Origin: Fidelibacterota bacterium MT.SAG.3
GTDB taxonomy: Bacteria; Fidelibacterota; SORT01
DNA length: 41,158 nt
Reading direction: 5' to 3'
NCBI GenBank assembly: GCA_004402895.1
Contig: SORT01000013.1
Coordinates: 1 to 41,158, forward strand
Below are positions 33,938 to 41,158 of this stretch, piece after piece; positions within the stretch are counted from its first letter, which is position 1, and every line of letters starts with the position of its first letter. The notes under the pieces were generated by a model. It had not been told where the DNA came from and searched no databases. It worked only from the letters and a program-made list of their open reading frames with translations. The position numbers and the translations under genes were made by a program.

Positions 33938-34727
33938 GTTGTATCAGTCCCGAGTTTTCTAAAAGCTCCTGAGAATACGGATGAGTCGGATCGCTAAAGA
34001 ACTTTTCGCATGACGACTCTTCTACGATAATTCCGGATCTCATAACAGCAACCCTGTCGGCAAGGATTCGCACTACATTCAGATCATGCGAAATAAGCAG
34101 ATAAGTGATATTTTTTGTCTTTTTAATTTCTGACAGTAACCTCAGAATATGAGCTTGAATAGACAGATCCTGCGCTGAGACGGGTTCATCAAGTATGATA
34201 AGTTCAGGTTCAGGCGCAAGCGCCCGTGCAATGCACAGGCGCTGTTTTTGACCTCCACTGAGCTGGTGCGGATATTTTTTCAAGAAGTCCGGGCTAAGAC
34301 CAACTGATTTTAGAAGAGAAATAGTTTTTTCTCTTTTCTCGTTCTCATCAGATATTGCTATTCCGTCGCCCAAAATCGTTTCCACAGTCATTCGCGGATT
34401 AAGAGCGCTGTTGGCATCCTGAAATACTGGCTGGATAAGCCGTCTTGTTTCCCGCAATTGTTTTGAATCAAGTGAAAACAGGTTCAGATCATTGAATTCA
34501 ATTGTTCCGGCGGCAGGCTTTACGAATCCCAAGATCGACATTGCAATCGATGTTTTCCCGCTTCCCGATTCACCGACTATAGCGAAAGTTTCTCCTCTTC
34601 CGACGCTTAGAGAAACTTCATTAACAGCAACTATCTCTTTATTATTACCCCAAAAACCCGAACCGGAGCTTTGGTAGCTGATCGAAAGTTCTTCAATCCT
34701 CAGTATTAATTTTTCACTGTCCAACAT
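33930..34727 (-). CDS. dppF: Dpp/Opp ABC transporter ATP-binding protein (DppF type, short)
   Basis: 265 aa. Walker A GESGSGKT (52-59), Q-loop PVFQDANSALNPRMTV, signature LSGGQKQRLCIARAL, Walker B LIILDEPVSAQD and H-loop ISHD. It lacks the usual ~60-residue C-terminal extension with Cys motif, so it pairs with the longer DppD-type protein. It follows the permease gene by 12 bases and overlaps the next ATPase gene by 8. Confidence 0.93.
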   Translation of the reverse strand: MLDSEKLILRIEELSISYQSSGSGFWGNNKEIVAVNEVSLSVGRGETFAIVGESGSGKTSIAMSILGFVKPAAGTIEFNDLNLFSLDSKQLRETRRLIQPVFQDANSALNPRMTVETILGDGIAISDENEKREKTISLLKSVGLSPDFLKKYPHQLSGGQKQRLCIARALAPEPELIILDEPVSAQDLSIQAHILRLLSEIKKTKNITYLLISHDLNVVRILADRVAVMRSGIIVEESSCEKFFSDPTHPYSQELLENSGLIQRA

Positions 34728-34739
34728 CTATTCACAAAA

Positions 34740-35588
34740 TTAAGATTGAGCATTTTCAGTTCGTGGATCAAGAACATCTCTAAGGCTATCACCCAACAAA
34801 TTGAATCCTATCAGGGAGAGTATAATTGCCAAACCGGCGGATACCGATATCCACCAAGTTCCCAGAGGGTCAATTCGTCCCTGATTCATTATAGTGCCCC
34901 AGCTCGCATCGGGCGGCTGAACGCCGAAGCCGAGATAGCTTAAACTGGCTTCAATGAGTATCATTGTTCCGATCAGAAGTGTGGCAGAAACGATTATTGA
35001 ACCGGAGACGTTCGGCAATACATACCTCAGCGCAATATTCATCGGACTTAAGCCGAGCGCGGTGGCAGCTTTAACATAGTTCATCTCGCGTATGAGTATA
35101 ACTTCTCCCCGTACTACTCTTGCTATCTCCATCCAGGAAAGCGCTCCTAACACACTTGCCGTCAGCCAGATAGAGGGAGAACCCAATCCGACGACGAGTA
35201 AGAGTATAAAGAACTTTGGGAAACCTAACAACAGATCGACTATTCGCATGAGAACGGTATCAGTCCTGCCTCTTAAAAAGCCTGCAGCTAAACCTACGGC
35301 GCTTCCGAGAATAACCGCTAAAAACGCCGAACCTAATCCGATACCTATCGATACTCTGGCTCCGTATATCAGTCTGCTTAAAATATCTCTGCCGAAGAGA
35401 TCGGTTCCAAAAAGATGAGAGAAAGAAGGAGGAGACGATCTAAGAATCAAATTTTGTTTTACCGGATCGTACGGGGAGAGCAGCGGGGCTCCGAGCGCTA
35501 AAAGCAAAAATAGCGCTACTAAGATCAATCCTATTCTTCCGGACGTGCTCTTCCATAGCTTGGAGATCAATTTCTTGAAGTTATTCAT
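34740..35588 (-). CDS. dppC: Dpp/Opp ABC transporter permease (DppC type)
   Basis: 282 aa with about six helices. N-terminal OppC_N segment (GRIGLILVALFLLLALGAPLLSPYDPVKQN, HLFGTDLFGRDILSRLIYGARVS) and the EAA loop (YVKAATALGLSPMNIALRYVLPNVSGSIIV) are typical. Ends GFNLLGDSLRDVLDPR, the classical DppC tail. It forms the inner-membrane channel with the DppB-type protein. It overlaps dppB by four bases. Confidence 0.95.
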   Translation of the reverse strand: MNNFKKLISKLWKSTSGRIGLILVALFLLLALGAPLLSPYDPVKQNLILRSSPPSFSHLFGTDLFGRDILSRLIYGARVSIGIGLGSAFLAVILGSAVGLAAGFLRGRTDTVLMRIVDLLLGFPKFFILLLVVGLGSPSIWLTASVLGALSWMEIARVVRGEVILIREMNYVKAATALGLSPMNIALRYVLPNVSGSIIVSATLLIGTMILIEASLSYLGFGVQPPDASWGTIMNQGRIDPLGTWWISVSAGLAIILSLIGFNLLGDSLRDVLDPRTENAQS

Positions 35589-36562
35589 GAGGAATCGCCT
35601 ATTCTGACTCGCGGGTCGGCGACTGCATATCCAATATCAGCAAGAAGATTGCCGATTATTACTGCTATAAAAGCGACTACGCTCGCAGCCATAATTACCG
35701 GATAATCCCGTCCGAGCGCTGCATCTACCATAACTCGTCCCATTCCGGGAAGCGAATATATCACCTCGACGATCACTGCTCCGCTGAACAGTGCGGGAAA
35801 CGAAGTTCCGAGAATAGAAATAAGTGGCAGCAGTGCATTTCGCAACCCATAATTAAAAACAACTTTTCTCTCGGAAAGACCCCTTGCTCTTGCTGAAACG
35901 ATGAAATCGGAATTCAACACCTCAACCATACTGCTTCGCACAAATCTGCCGTAAACCGGCGCCGTCGTCAGCCCAAGAGTCAGGACAGGGAGAACTAAAT
36001 GTGACGCATAATCACCTATCTTTCCGAAGAAACTTAGCCGCTCATGAAAAATGGAACTGATTTGCGAGCCGGGCAGCCAACCCAGTTCGATCGAGAATAT
36101 TCCTAAAAGTATAAGTCCAAGCCAAAACGAGGGAACCGAATAGAAAAACAGCAAGAAAGATGTTATGGCTCTATCTGTCCGAGTTCCTGCTTTTAACGCA
36201 GAATAGACTCCTGAAATCAGACCTAACAGGACTCCAAACAATAGAGAGAGAGAGGATAAAAGCAGAGTATAGGGGAGAGCGTCCAAAATTACTTGGGATG
36301 CTTCACGGCCATTGGCGAATGATTTTCCGAAATCAAAATTTAAAACAACATTTTTCGCCCAAGTCATATATTGAACGGGCAGGGGTTCGTTCAATCCGAA
36401 CTTTTCAGTGATAGCCGCCTTTATCTTAGGGCTCATTGAAGGAGTAAGAAACCTATCTGTAGGATCACCCGGGGCGAGACGAATTATAAAAAAGGTAAGT
36501 GATACTCCGAAAAAGAGAGTGGGTAGTGCCGTAATAAGCCGCCTTATGGAATAGGCGAGCAT
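35585..36562 (-). CDS. dppB: Dpp/Opp ABC transporter permease (DppB type)
   Basis: 325 aa with six helices. MLAYSIRRLITALPTLFFGVSLTFFIIRLAPGDP at the N-terminus and the EAA loop (SDFIVSARARGLSERKVVFNYGLRNALLPLISILG), and YAVADPRVRIG at the end, match DppB/OppB. It sits between the binding-protein gene (6-base gap) and the dppC gene (4-base overlap). Confidence 0.95.
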   Translation of the reverse strand: MLAYSIRRLITALPTLFFGVSLTFFIIRLAPGDPTDRFLTPSMSPKIKAAITEKFGLNEPLPVQYMTWAKNVVLNFDFGKSFANGREASQVILDALPYTLLLSSLSLLFGVLLGLISGVYSALKAGTRTDRAITSFLLFFYSVPSFWLGLILLGIFSIELGWLPGSQISSIFHERLSFFGKIGDYASHLVLPVLTLGLTTAPVYGRFVRSSMVEVLNSDFIVSARARGLSERKVVFNYGLRNALLPLISILGTSFPALFSGAVIVEVIYSLPGMGRVMVDAALGRDYPVIMAASVVAFIAVIIGNLLADIGYAVADPRVRIGDSS

Positions 36563-36568
36563 TAACAG

Positions 36569-38305
36569 TTAATTTTCCGCGAGCATGTCGTGGTCGGAAC
36601 GTTCTTCAAAAGGAATCCACCACTCTTCCATATTGATAAAAGCGCCTCTTTTATCAACCTTGACTCCTTTGAATCTGCTGTGAATAACCGTTGTTTCCGT
36701 TTTGTAATAAAGCCAACTGTAAGGCAACTCCCATGACAAAAGCTTTGCAATGCCATTCCAGTGCTTTTGGGCAATAGTCTGACGTGTTTCACTCTTAGCA
36801 GCATCTTCTAATTTGTCGAATTCTTGAGAGCGGTAACTTACAAAATTAAACGGAATAAAGATACTTGAACTATGAAATAAGGGGGTCAGCTCCATTTTTA
36901 AGCCGACACTCCACCCAAGAAGAGCAGCGTCAAGATCTCTTGTGGGCAGCATTCTTCCGAAAAGGAGAGCTGGTTCGATCACTCTTGGTGTCATTTCAAT
37001 GCCGACTTCCAATAATTGTTGTTGGATGATGGTTAGAGCTTGTTTTCGTTCCTCATTACCAGCATTAGTAACCATTTCAAAACTAAATTTCATCCCATCT
37101 TTGTCGAGGATACCGTCTCCATCAGTGTCCTTCCAACCCGCATCGCCAAGAAATTCTTTTGCTCCTTCGACATCATATTCCCAAATTGAATTTGCGTTCG
37201 GATCATACGCCCACATAATCGGCGGAATCGGACCGTGCATCGGAACCGCAAGGCCATGAGTTACGACATCAGCGATAGTTTTCCTATCAAGCGCCATAGT
37301 CAGAGCAGCGCGGACTTTCCAGCTTCCAAATAGTTTGTGAGGTTTCAGAAGCTCTTCCAAATTTGGTTCGTCATCGCCGGCTGCTTCCATCACATTGGAA
37401 TAATTTTCGGGATCGATAAGATTCCACCCGATAAATTCGTAACCTCTACCGAGAAAATTATATGGCTTGATAATAGAATCGCCGTCATCCCATTGCGCTA
37501 ACAACTTATTGAAATCTCCGGCGGGGACACTTTCCATAAAATCTATATCTCCGCTTAAAACCTGACGATATAGGTTAATGTTATCAGGTACGATTTGAAT
37601 TACTATAGCGTCAAGTCTCGGTTTACCTGCTTCATAATAATCTGCAAACTTAGTTAGCGTCAGCGATTGCTGCGATTTCCACTCCGAAAATCTGAATGGA
37701 CCTGTGCCAACAGGGTTTCTGCTAAAATTTGAGGATTCTATCTCTTCAACAGGAATTTGGGATAAAATATGTTCGGGCAGTATATATCCCTCAACTGCAT
37801 CCATAAGAAGTGTGGGAGTTTTTTCCGTAAAATAAAAAGTTACGGTAGAATCATTTTGAGCAACAACTCTATTGATGGTCTCTTTATAAGAATATCCTTC
37901 CCAACCTAACAGTTCATTCATGTGCATATTGTACGTAAAGACAACATCATCACTGTTAAAAACTTCTCCATCGTGCCATTTGACGTCTGTTCTGAGCTCA
38001 AAGAGTATAGAAAGGCTGTCGTTGGAAAAATGCCAACTCTTGGCAAGCTGGGGAGAAAAAGTCGACAGGTCTTCGTTGATATCCGCCAACCTTCTATATA
38101 TCAGAGAAATAGCATCTTTAGCATTTTTTGAATGTGCAGTCAATGGATTTAATCCGTCAGGTTCTCCTGTGGTGCCAATAATCAAACTTCCACCATTGAC
38201 GATATCTGCCGCAGAGTAAGTTTTCTCCACTCGCTTGGAACCTGAATTATCATTATTGCCACATGAGATGAACAAAAATAAAGAGACAAAAAGAACCCTG
38301 GCCAT
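36569..38305 (-). CDS. peptide-type extracellular solute-binding lipoprotein (family 5, DppA/OppA)
   Basis: 578 aa from ATG 38305, which has GAGGG five bases upstream; the ATG at 38317 lacks a Shine-Dalgarno. Lipobox LFLFISCG. SBP_bac_5 features: GGSLIIGTTGEPDGLNPL, LAKSWHFSNDSLSILFELRTDVKWHDGEVFNSDDVVFTY, GTGPFRFSEWKSQQSLTLTKF and VRAALTMALDRKTI. It captures a peptide-like ligand in the periplasm for the DppBCDF-type permease encoded right after it. It is the first gene of the operon. Confidence 0.95.
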   Translation of the reverse strand: MARVLFVSLFLFISCGNNDNSGSKRVEKTYSAADIVNGGSLIIGTTGEPDGLNPLTAHSKNAKDAISLIYRRLADINEDLSTFSPQLAKSWHFSNDSLSILFELRTDVKWHDGEVFNSDDVVFTYNMHMNELLGWEGYSYKETINRVVAQNDSTVTFYFTEKTPTLLMDAVEGYILPEHILSQIPVEEIESSNFSRNPVGTGPFRFSEWKSQQSLTLTKFADYYEAGKPRLDAIVIQIVPDNINLYRQVLSGDIDFMESVPAGDFNKLLAQWDDGDSIIKPYNFLGRGYEFIGWNLIDPENYSNVMEAAGDDEPNLEELLKPHKLFGSWKVRAALTMALDRKTIADVVTHGLAVPMHGPIPPIMWAYDPNANSIWEYDVEGAKEFLGDAGWKDTDGDGILDKDGMKFSFEMVTNAGNEERKQALTIIQQQLLEVGIEMTPRVIEPALLFGRMLPTRDLDAALLGWSVGLKMELTPLFHSSSIFIPFNFVSYRSQEFDKLEDAAKSETRQTIAQKHWNGIAKLLSWELPYSWLYYKTETTVIHSRFKGVKVDKRGAFINMEEWWIPFEERSDHDMLAEN

Positions 38306-38658
38306 AAAAACCCTCATTAGTTACTGTTTATTTCAAATAATTCGGTGTACCGCAATATTGGTAGGCGTAACGGTCAAATCATACTGAGAAATGTTGTTTA
38401 AATCAAGACCTTTCAGTCATAAGTAACACTCAAGTGGTGGCATTTTTCTCAAAAAAATTAAATAATGGGTTATTCGATGTTTGTGTTCACGGTCACTCCG
38501 AGGCAATAAAAATAATTTTGAGCTTGAAATTCCCTCAAAAATATATTAAATAAGGGGGGTAGGTAATTAAATACGCCCTAAGTACAATAAAAGTAGATGA
38601 TTACCTGTGGTTGAAGGGATTCCGTTCTTAGAGAAAATAACAGAATAACAGCATAATT
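38306..38658. other. divergent intergenic region (Dpp operon / histidine kinase)
   Basis: 353 bases without a gene between divergent start codons. An inverted repeat AGGTAAT (38561-38567) ... ATTACCT (38600-38606) with a 32-base spacer lies upstream of the kinase gene, next to a GGGGGG run (38554-38559). No convincing sigma-70 or sigma-54 promoter or terminator was found by eye. Confidence 0.35.
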
Positions 38659-40662
38659 ATGCCTGAAAAAGATATAAATATCAATAAACTGGATCGAACC
38701 ACGCTCTTTCAATCTCTGATTGAGGAGATCGACGAGTTGATGATGATATTCGATCTTGAAGGCAGGATCGTTTTTGCCAATAATTCGACTCTCAAAGCAT
38801 TGGGCTATAAAGAGGACGATCTAAGGGGAAAACCGATCTCAGTCTTATTTGAACCCACCAAAGGGAAGGAATATCTAGCTTATTTTGAATCTTTGATAAG
38901 CTCTAAGTCAAGTATAGGAACGTATGAAGTTGAACTTAGAGGTAAGGGAGGCCGTACTGCCGCTCTTGAGATTTCCGGTAAACGGCTTTATGAAAATAGA
39001 AACCTCATCGGAGCTGTAGCGATAGGTAGAGATATATCCACAAAAAAGGATATAGCATATAAATTAGCTGTCCGGTTAAGAGAGCAATCGTTGATCACTG
39101 ATCTATGTAAAGATATTCTTCTCGGGGATGATTGGATTGAACTGTTTCAAAAGAACATAGAGCAAATATATCAGCTGCTTGGCGTCGGAGCCATTGCCCT
39201 CATCAGATTGAATGAAGAGAATAATGAATTTCAGATATCAAGTTCAGTCGGATGGGACGATGAGAAGATTAGTTCATTTAATCTGAGTCTTTCTGAATCG
39301 GGAGCCAAAGGAATTCACCCCGAACAATCATACACTTTACGTTATGACCGAGCCAAGAAGAAAACAATTCTTCCATGGTTTACCGGCTTTCCGGAAGAGA
39401 TAAAATATTCCTTTTTTGTCCCTATTCTTCAAAACAAAAGAATAATCGGCGCTCTAATAGTACACTTTAAAATTGAAGATGAATTACCGGAAAACAAAAT
39501 CGGGTTTGTGGAGCAGATAGCTTCGATTTTAATGTTATCGCTCAGTGCGGTGAATCAGACCGGTCCGGACAATGCATCAGTAAACTTGGGCGACCTGATT
39601 CCGGATATCGTAATGAAGATAAATCTCAAGGGTGATCTATTGTACGCAAACCCGGCGATGTTCAGTGAGCTGAAAGCTCAGGGGCTTGGCAAGGGAGATT
39701 GGACCGAATTGTTACCCGATATCCATCTTAAAAAGATGAGAGAATGTTTGGAAGAAGACAAAAATCTAAAAGGGGAAGCGGTGTTTGGCGATAAAACCGT
39801 TGAGTATTGGTATACACCGGCAGAGGGAGAAGATGCTGTACTGCTTATCGGCAGAGATGTCGCCGACAAAGATGAAGCATTAGGTGAACTAATGATGAGT
39901 GAAGCGGAATTGATCACATCTTCTAAAGAGATAAACGTACTTCAAGGCAGAGAGCGGACGATGAAGGATCAACTCGCTTATGCCGAGAGACTTGCGGCTA
40001 TCGGACAGATGGGAGCGAAGATCGCGCATGAACTGAACAATCCACTTCAGATAATATCTGCGCGAGCGGAACTGATAGCTGAATTAGATGATAAAGAGAA
40101 GATCAGAGAGTTGGTTGTGGATATGCAGGAAGAGATTCAGCATATAATCAATATTAGCGCGAGTTACATGAATTTAGGTAAGCAAGCTCCAGCAGAAATG
40201 AAGAGCCTGGATATCAACCATTTGTTGACTGATCTTCTAAAAGCGCTTGGGATACTCGGACATATCAAATATCTTGATGTCACCTCGAATTTTGACGATC
40301 CGATCCCCACAGTTTATTGTGACAGGGAGAAAATCGTCCAGGTTTTCAGAAATTTAATTATGAATGCAGCGCATTCGATGGAAAAGAGTGATCTGAAATC
40401 GTTGATCATCACTACATCTTATCATGATGAAACCTCGTCAATTGTAATAGAAGTATCAGATACCGGTACAGGAATAAAGAAAAAAGACCTTGCTACAATT
40501 TTCGATCCTTACTTTACTACCAAGGAGGAAGGAGTCGGAACCGGAATCGGTTTAGTTATAGTCCGAGATGTGGTTGAGATTGAAATGGGCGGTACCATAA
40601 AGGTTGAATCCACCTACGGCGAGGGCACCACCTTTACCATCTCTCTCCCTGCCGAAGTATAG
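38659..40662 (+). CDS. cytoplasmic PAS-GAF-PAS sensor histidine kinase
   Basis: 667 aa, no transmembrane helices. Domain order: PAS (about 15-125, IFDLEGRIVFANNSTLKALGY), GAF-like (145-300), second PAS (315-400, INLKGDLLYANPAMF), a short helical linker (ELITSSKEINVLQGRERTM), HisKA with H457 in IAHELNNPLQIIS, and HATPase_c with N569 (NLIMNAAHSM), SDTGTGIKKKD, DPYFTTKEEGVGTGIGLVI. It would phosphorylate a response regulator in answer to an intracellular signal or redox ligand. No response regulator is adjacent in the window, so it is an orphan kinase here. Confidence 0.94.
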   Translation: MPEKDININKLDRTTLFQSLIEEIDELMMIFDLEGRIVFANNSTLKALGYKEDDLRGKPISVLFEPTKGKEYLAYFESLISSKSSIGTYEVELRGKGGRTAALEISGKRLYENRNLIGAVAIGRDISTKKDIAYKLAVRLREQSLITDLCKDILLGDDWIELFQKNIEQIYQLLGVGAIALIRLNEENNEFQISSSVGWDDEKISSFNLSLSESGAKGIHPEQSYTLRYDRAKKKTILPWFTGFPEEIKYSFFVPILQNKRIIGALIVHFKIEDELPENKIGFVEQIASILMLSLSAVNQTGPDNASVNLGDLIPDIVMKINLKGDLLYANPAMFSELKAQGLGKGDWTELLPDIHLKKMRECLEEDKNLKGEAVFGDKTVEYWYTPAEGEDAVLLIGRDVADKDEALGELMMSEAELITSSKEINVLQGRERTMKDQLAYAERLAAIGQMGAKIAHELNNPLQIISARAELIAELDDKEKIRELVVDMQEEIQHIINISASYMNLGKQAPAEMKSLDINHLLTDLLKALGILGHIKYLDVTSNFDDPIPTVYCDREKIVQVFRNLIMNAAHSMEKSDLKSLIITTSYHDETSSIVIEVSDTGTGIKKKDLATIFDPYFTTKEEGVGTGIGLVIVRDVVEIEMGGTIKVESTYGEGTTFTISLPAEV

Positions 40663-40735
40663 ATCTTTATAGTCACAGAATAATTACATCCTTCGCCTCT
40701 GTTAGCCACATACATCGACAATAAACTATTTGTAC

Positions 40736-40756
40736 AAAACCATTAAAATGGTTTTT
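40736..40756 (+). terminator. rho-independent terminator after the histidine kinase
   Basis: AAAACCATT-AA-AATGGTTTT with T tract: a 9-bp (effectively 7-bp) stem followed by TT. Confidence 0.7.
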
Positions 40757-40770
40757 CCTAATTGAGTTGA

Positions 40771-40808
40771 TTTCTCTAACCCCCGACTTATGTCGGGGGT
40801 TAGAGAAA
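40771..40808. repeat. 17-bp perfect inverted repeat with TTAT loop
   Basis: The arms 40771-40787 and 40792-40808 are perfect complements (TTTCTCTAACCCCCGAC / GTCGGGGGTTAGAGAAA). It lies after the kinase terminator and is not needed as a terminator. It may be a member of a dispersed palindromic repeat family; only one copy is in this window. Confidence 0.6.
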
Positions 40809-40920
40809 GGTATATACAGCTCTACATAACCGTTTAACGCTTTTATATAGAATCCACCAACAGACAAGTTAGTTAATGCGAAGAATTATTATTACTAATC
40901 CTATCCAGAACATACAACCA

Positions 40921-40942
40921 AAAAAAATCCCCTTATGGGGAT
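40921..40942 (-). terminator. rho-independent terminator of the TPR gene
   Basis: On the minus strand ATCCCC-ATAA-GGGGAT is followed by a run of T (plus-strand A run 40921-40927), a compact intrinsic terminator 28 bases after the stop of the TPR gene. Confidence 0.9.
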
Positions 40943-40970
40943 CGTCGGATAGTTTTATAGGGGTGGTAGT

Positions 40971-41158
40971 TTAGAGTGCTGTGGCGCTCATCTCTTTTGT
41001 GACCGCTGCCATCTTCTGCTGTGCTTCGATAGATGTAAAGCATTCGAGCGCTCTGCCGTAGTCGACTTCAGCCTGCGCTGGGTCTTTTGTCTCTGTGTGA
41101 AGACGCGCTATCTCAAGGTAGGTCTCACCCTTATTGAGTGCGTTGTCGTGACGCTCGT
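40971..41158 (-). CDS. TPR-repeat protein (5' end outside window)
   Basis: The last 61 codons of a gene that starts beyond the right edge. Residues such as NKGETYLEIARLHTETKDPA and AEVDYGRALECFTSI show tetratricopeptide-type helical hairpins (spacing of G/A/Y residues in each helix pair). The end is ...QKMAAVTKEMSATAL. The codon choice (GCG, GCC, CTC) is more GC-rich than most neighbours, which could mean high expression; with so few codons this is weak. TPR proteins mediate protein-protein contacts; the function is not known. Confidence 0.75.
   Translation of the reverse strand, partial: ERHDNALNKGETYLEIARLHTETKDPAQAEVDYGRALECFTSIEAQQKMAAVTKEMSATAL

Noticed and set aside
38440-38460. Sigma-54 promoter (TGGCA...) before the histidine kinase
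   Set aside because: No GC pair at the -12 position with correct spacing.

Overview
The window looks like a chromosomal stretch from an uncultivated, AT-leaning, Gram-negative, two-membrane bacterium of the FCB type, most plausibly a Marinimicrobia/Ignavibacteria-like lineage. The evidence is a protein ending in a 'NYPNPFNP...SGIYFYRLQAG...KMLLLK' type IX-style sorting domain, a broken copy of the same domain, several lipoproteins with an N-terminal Cys, a TonB receptor and an Omp85 barrel. The lineage call is inference from style; there is no rRNA or other marker. Genes are mostly single or in short operons, and no phage, IS element, CRISPR array or tRNA was seen.

Layout. 1-3916: the end of a TonB-dependent receptor facing typA/bipA. 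4030-7065: a heavy-metal (mercury-type) locus. A minus-strand operon runs arsR, merT-like, CopZ-like metallochaperone, outer-membrane protein, and diverges from a thioredoxin gene. The same operator half-sites (ATTTGA-N8-TCAAAT) occur in front of both transcription units. 7402-11271: an FAD-linked oxidase, a flavin monooxygenase-like enzyme and two integral membrane proteins. 11457-16070: a subtilisin-like protease, secreted DUF4382 and Ig-like/sorting-domain proteins, and two gene relics. 16095-20996: alcohol dehydrogenase, P-loop sulfotransferase-like protein and class IV aminotransferase, divergent from a class II aldolase/SDR fusion. 21125-24405: lipoproteins, a c-type cytochrome and a cupredoxin-like protein. 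24515-31785: a broken amidase, dodecin, an Opu-type transporter, GTP-PEPCK and an Omp85-family barrel. 31842-38305: isochorismatase-like hydrolase, a broken cytochrome and a complete Dpp/Opp ABC operon. 38659-41158: PAS/GAF histidine kinase and the end of a TPR protein.

The most important observation is in the metal operon. The outer-membrane gene reads from a well-supported ATG at 5262 (Shine-Dalgarno, TAATG overlap, signal peptide) through two in-frame UGA codons into a 291-codon open frame. The two UGAs sit exactly where a Cys-x-x-Cys would be (U-P-L-U), just after the signal peptide. They are followed by a perfect 7-bp hairpin with a GGUC loop at bacterial-SECIS distance. I propose an undescribed double-selenocysteine (UxxU) protein in a mercury-type operon. 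UGA is otherwise an ordinary stop in this window.

Two other patterns recur. Three genes (merT-like, cupredoxin, Omp85) have no AUG/GUG/UUG at the expected start but have AUU or AUA at good spacing from a Shine-Dalgarno. Five decaying genes lie within 41 kb: a sorting-domain relic, a subtilase relic, a DUF1801 gene, an amidase and a cytochrome.
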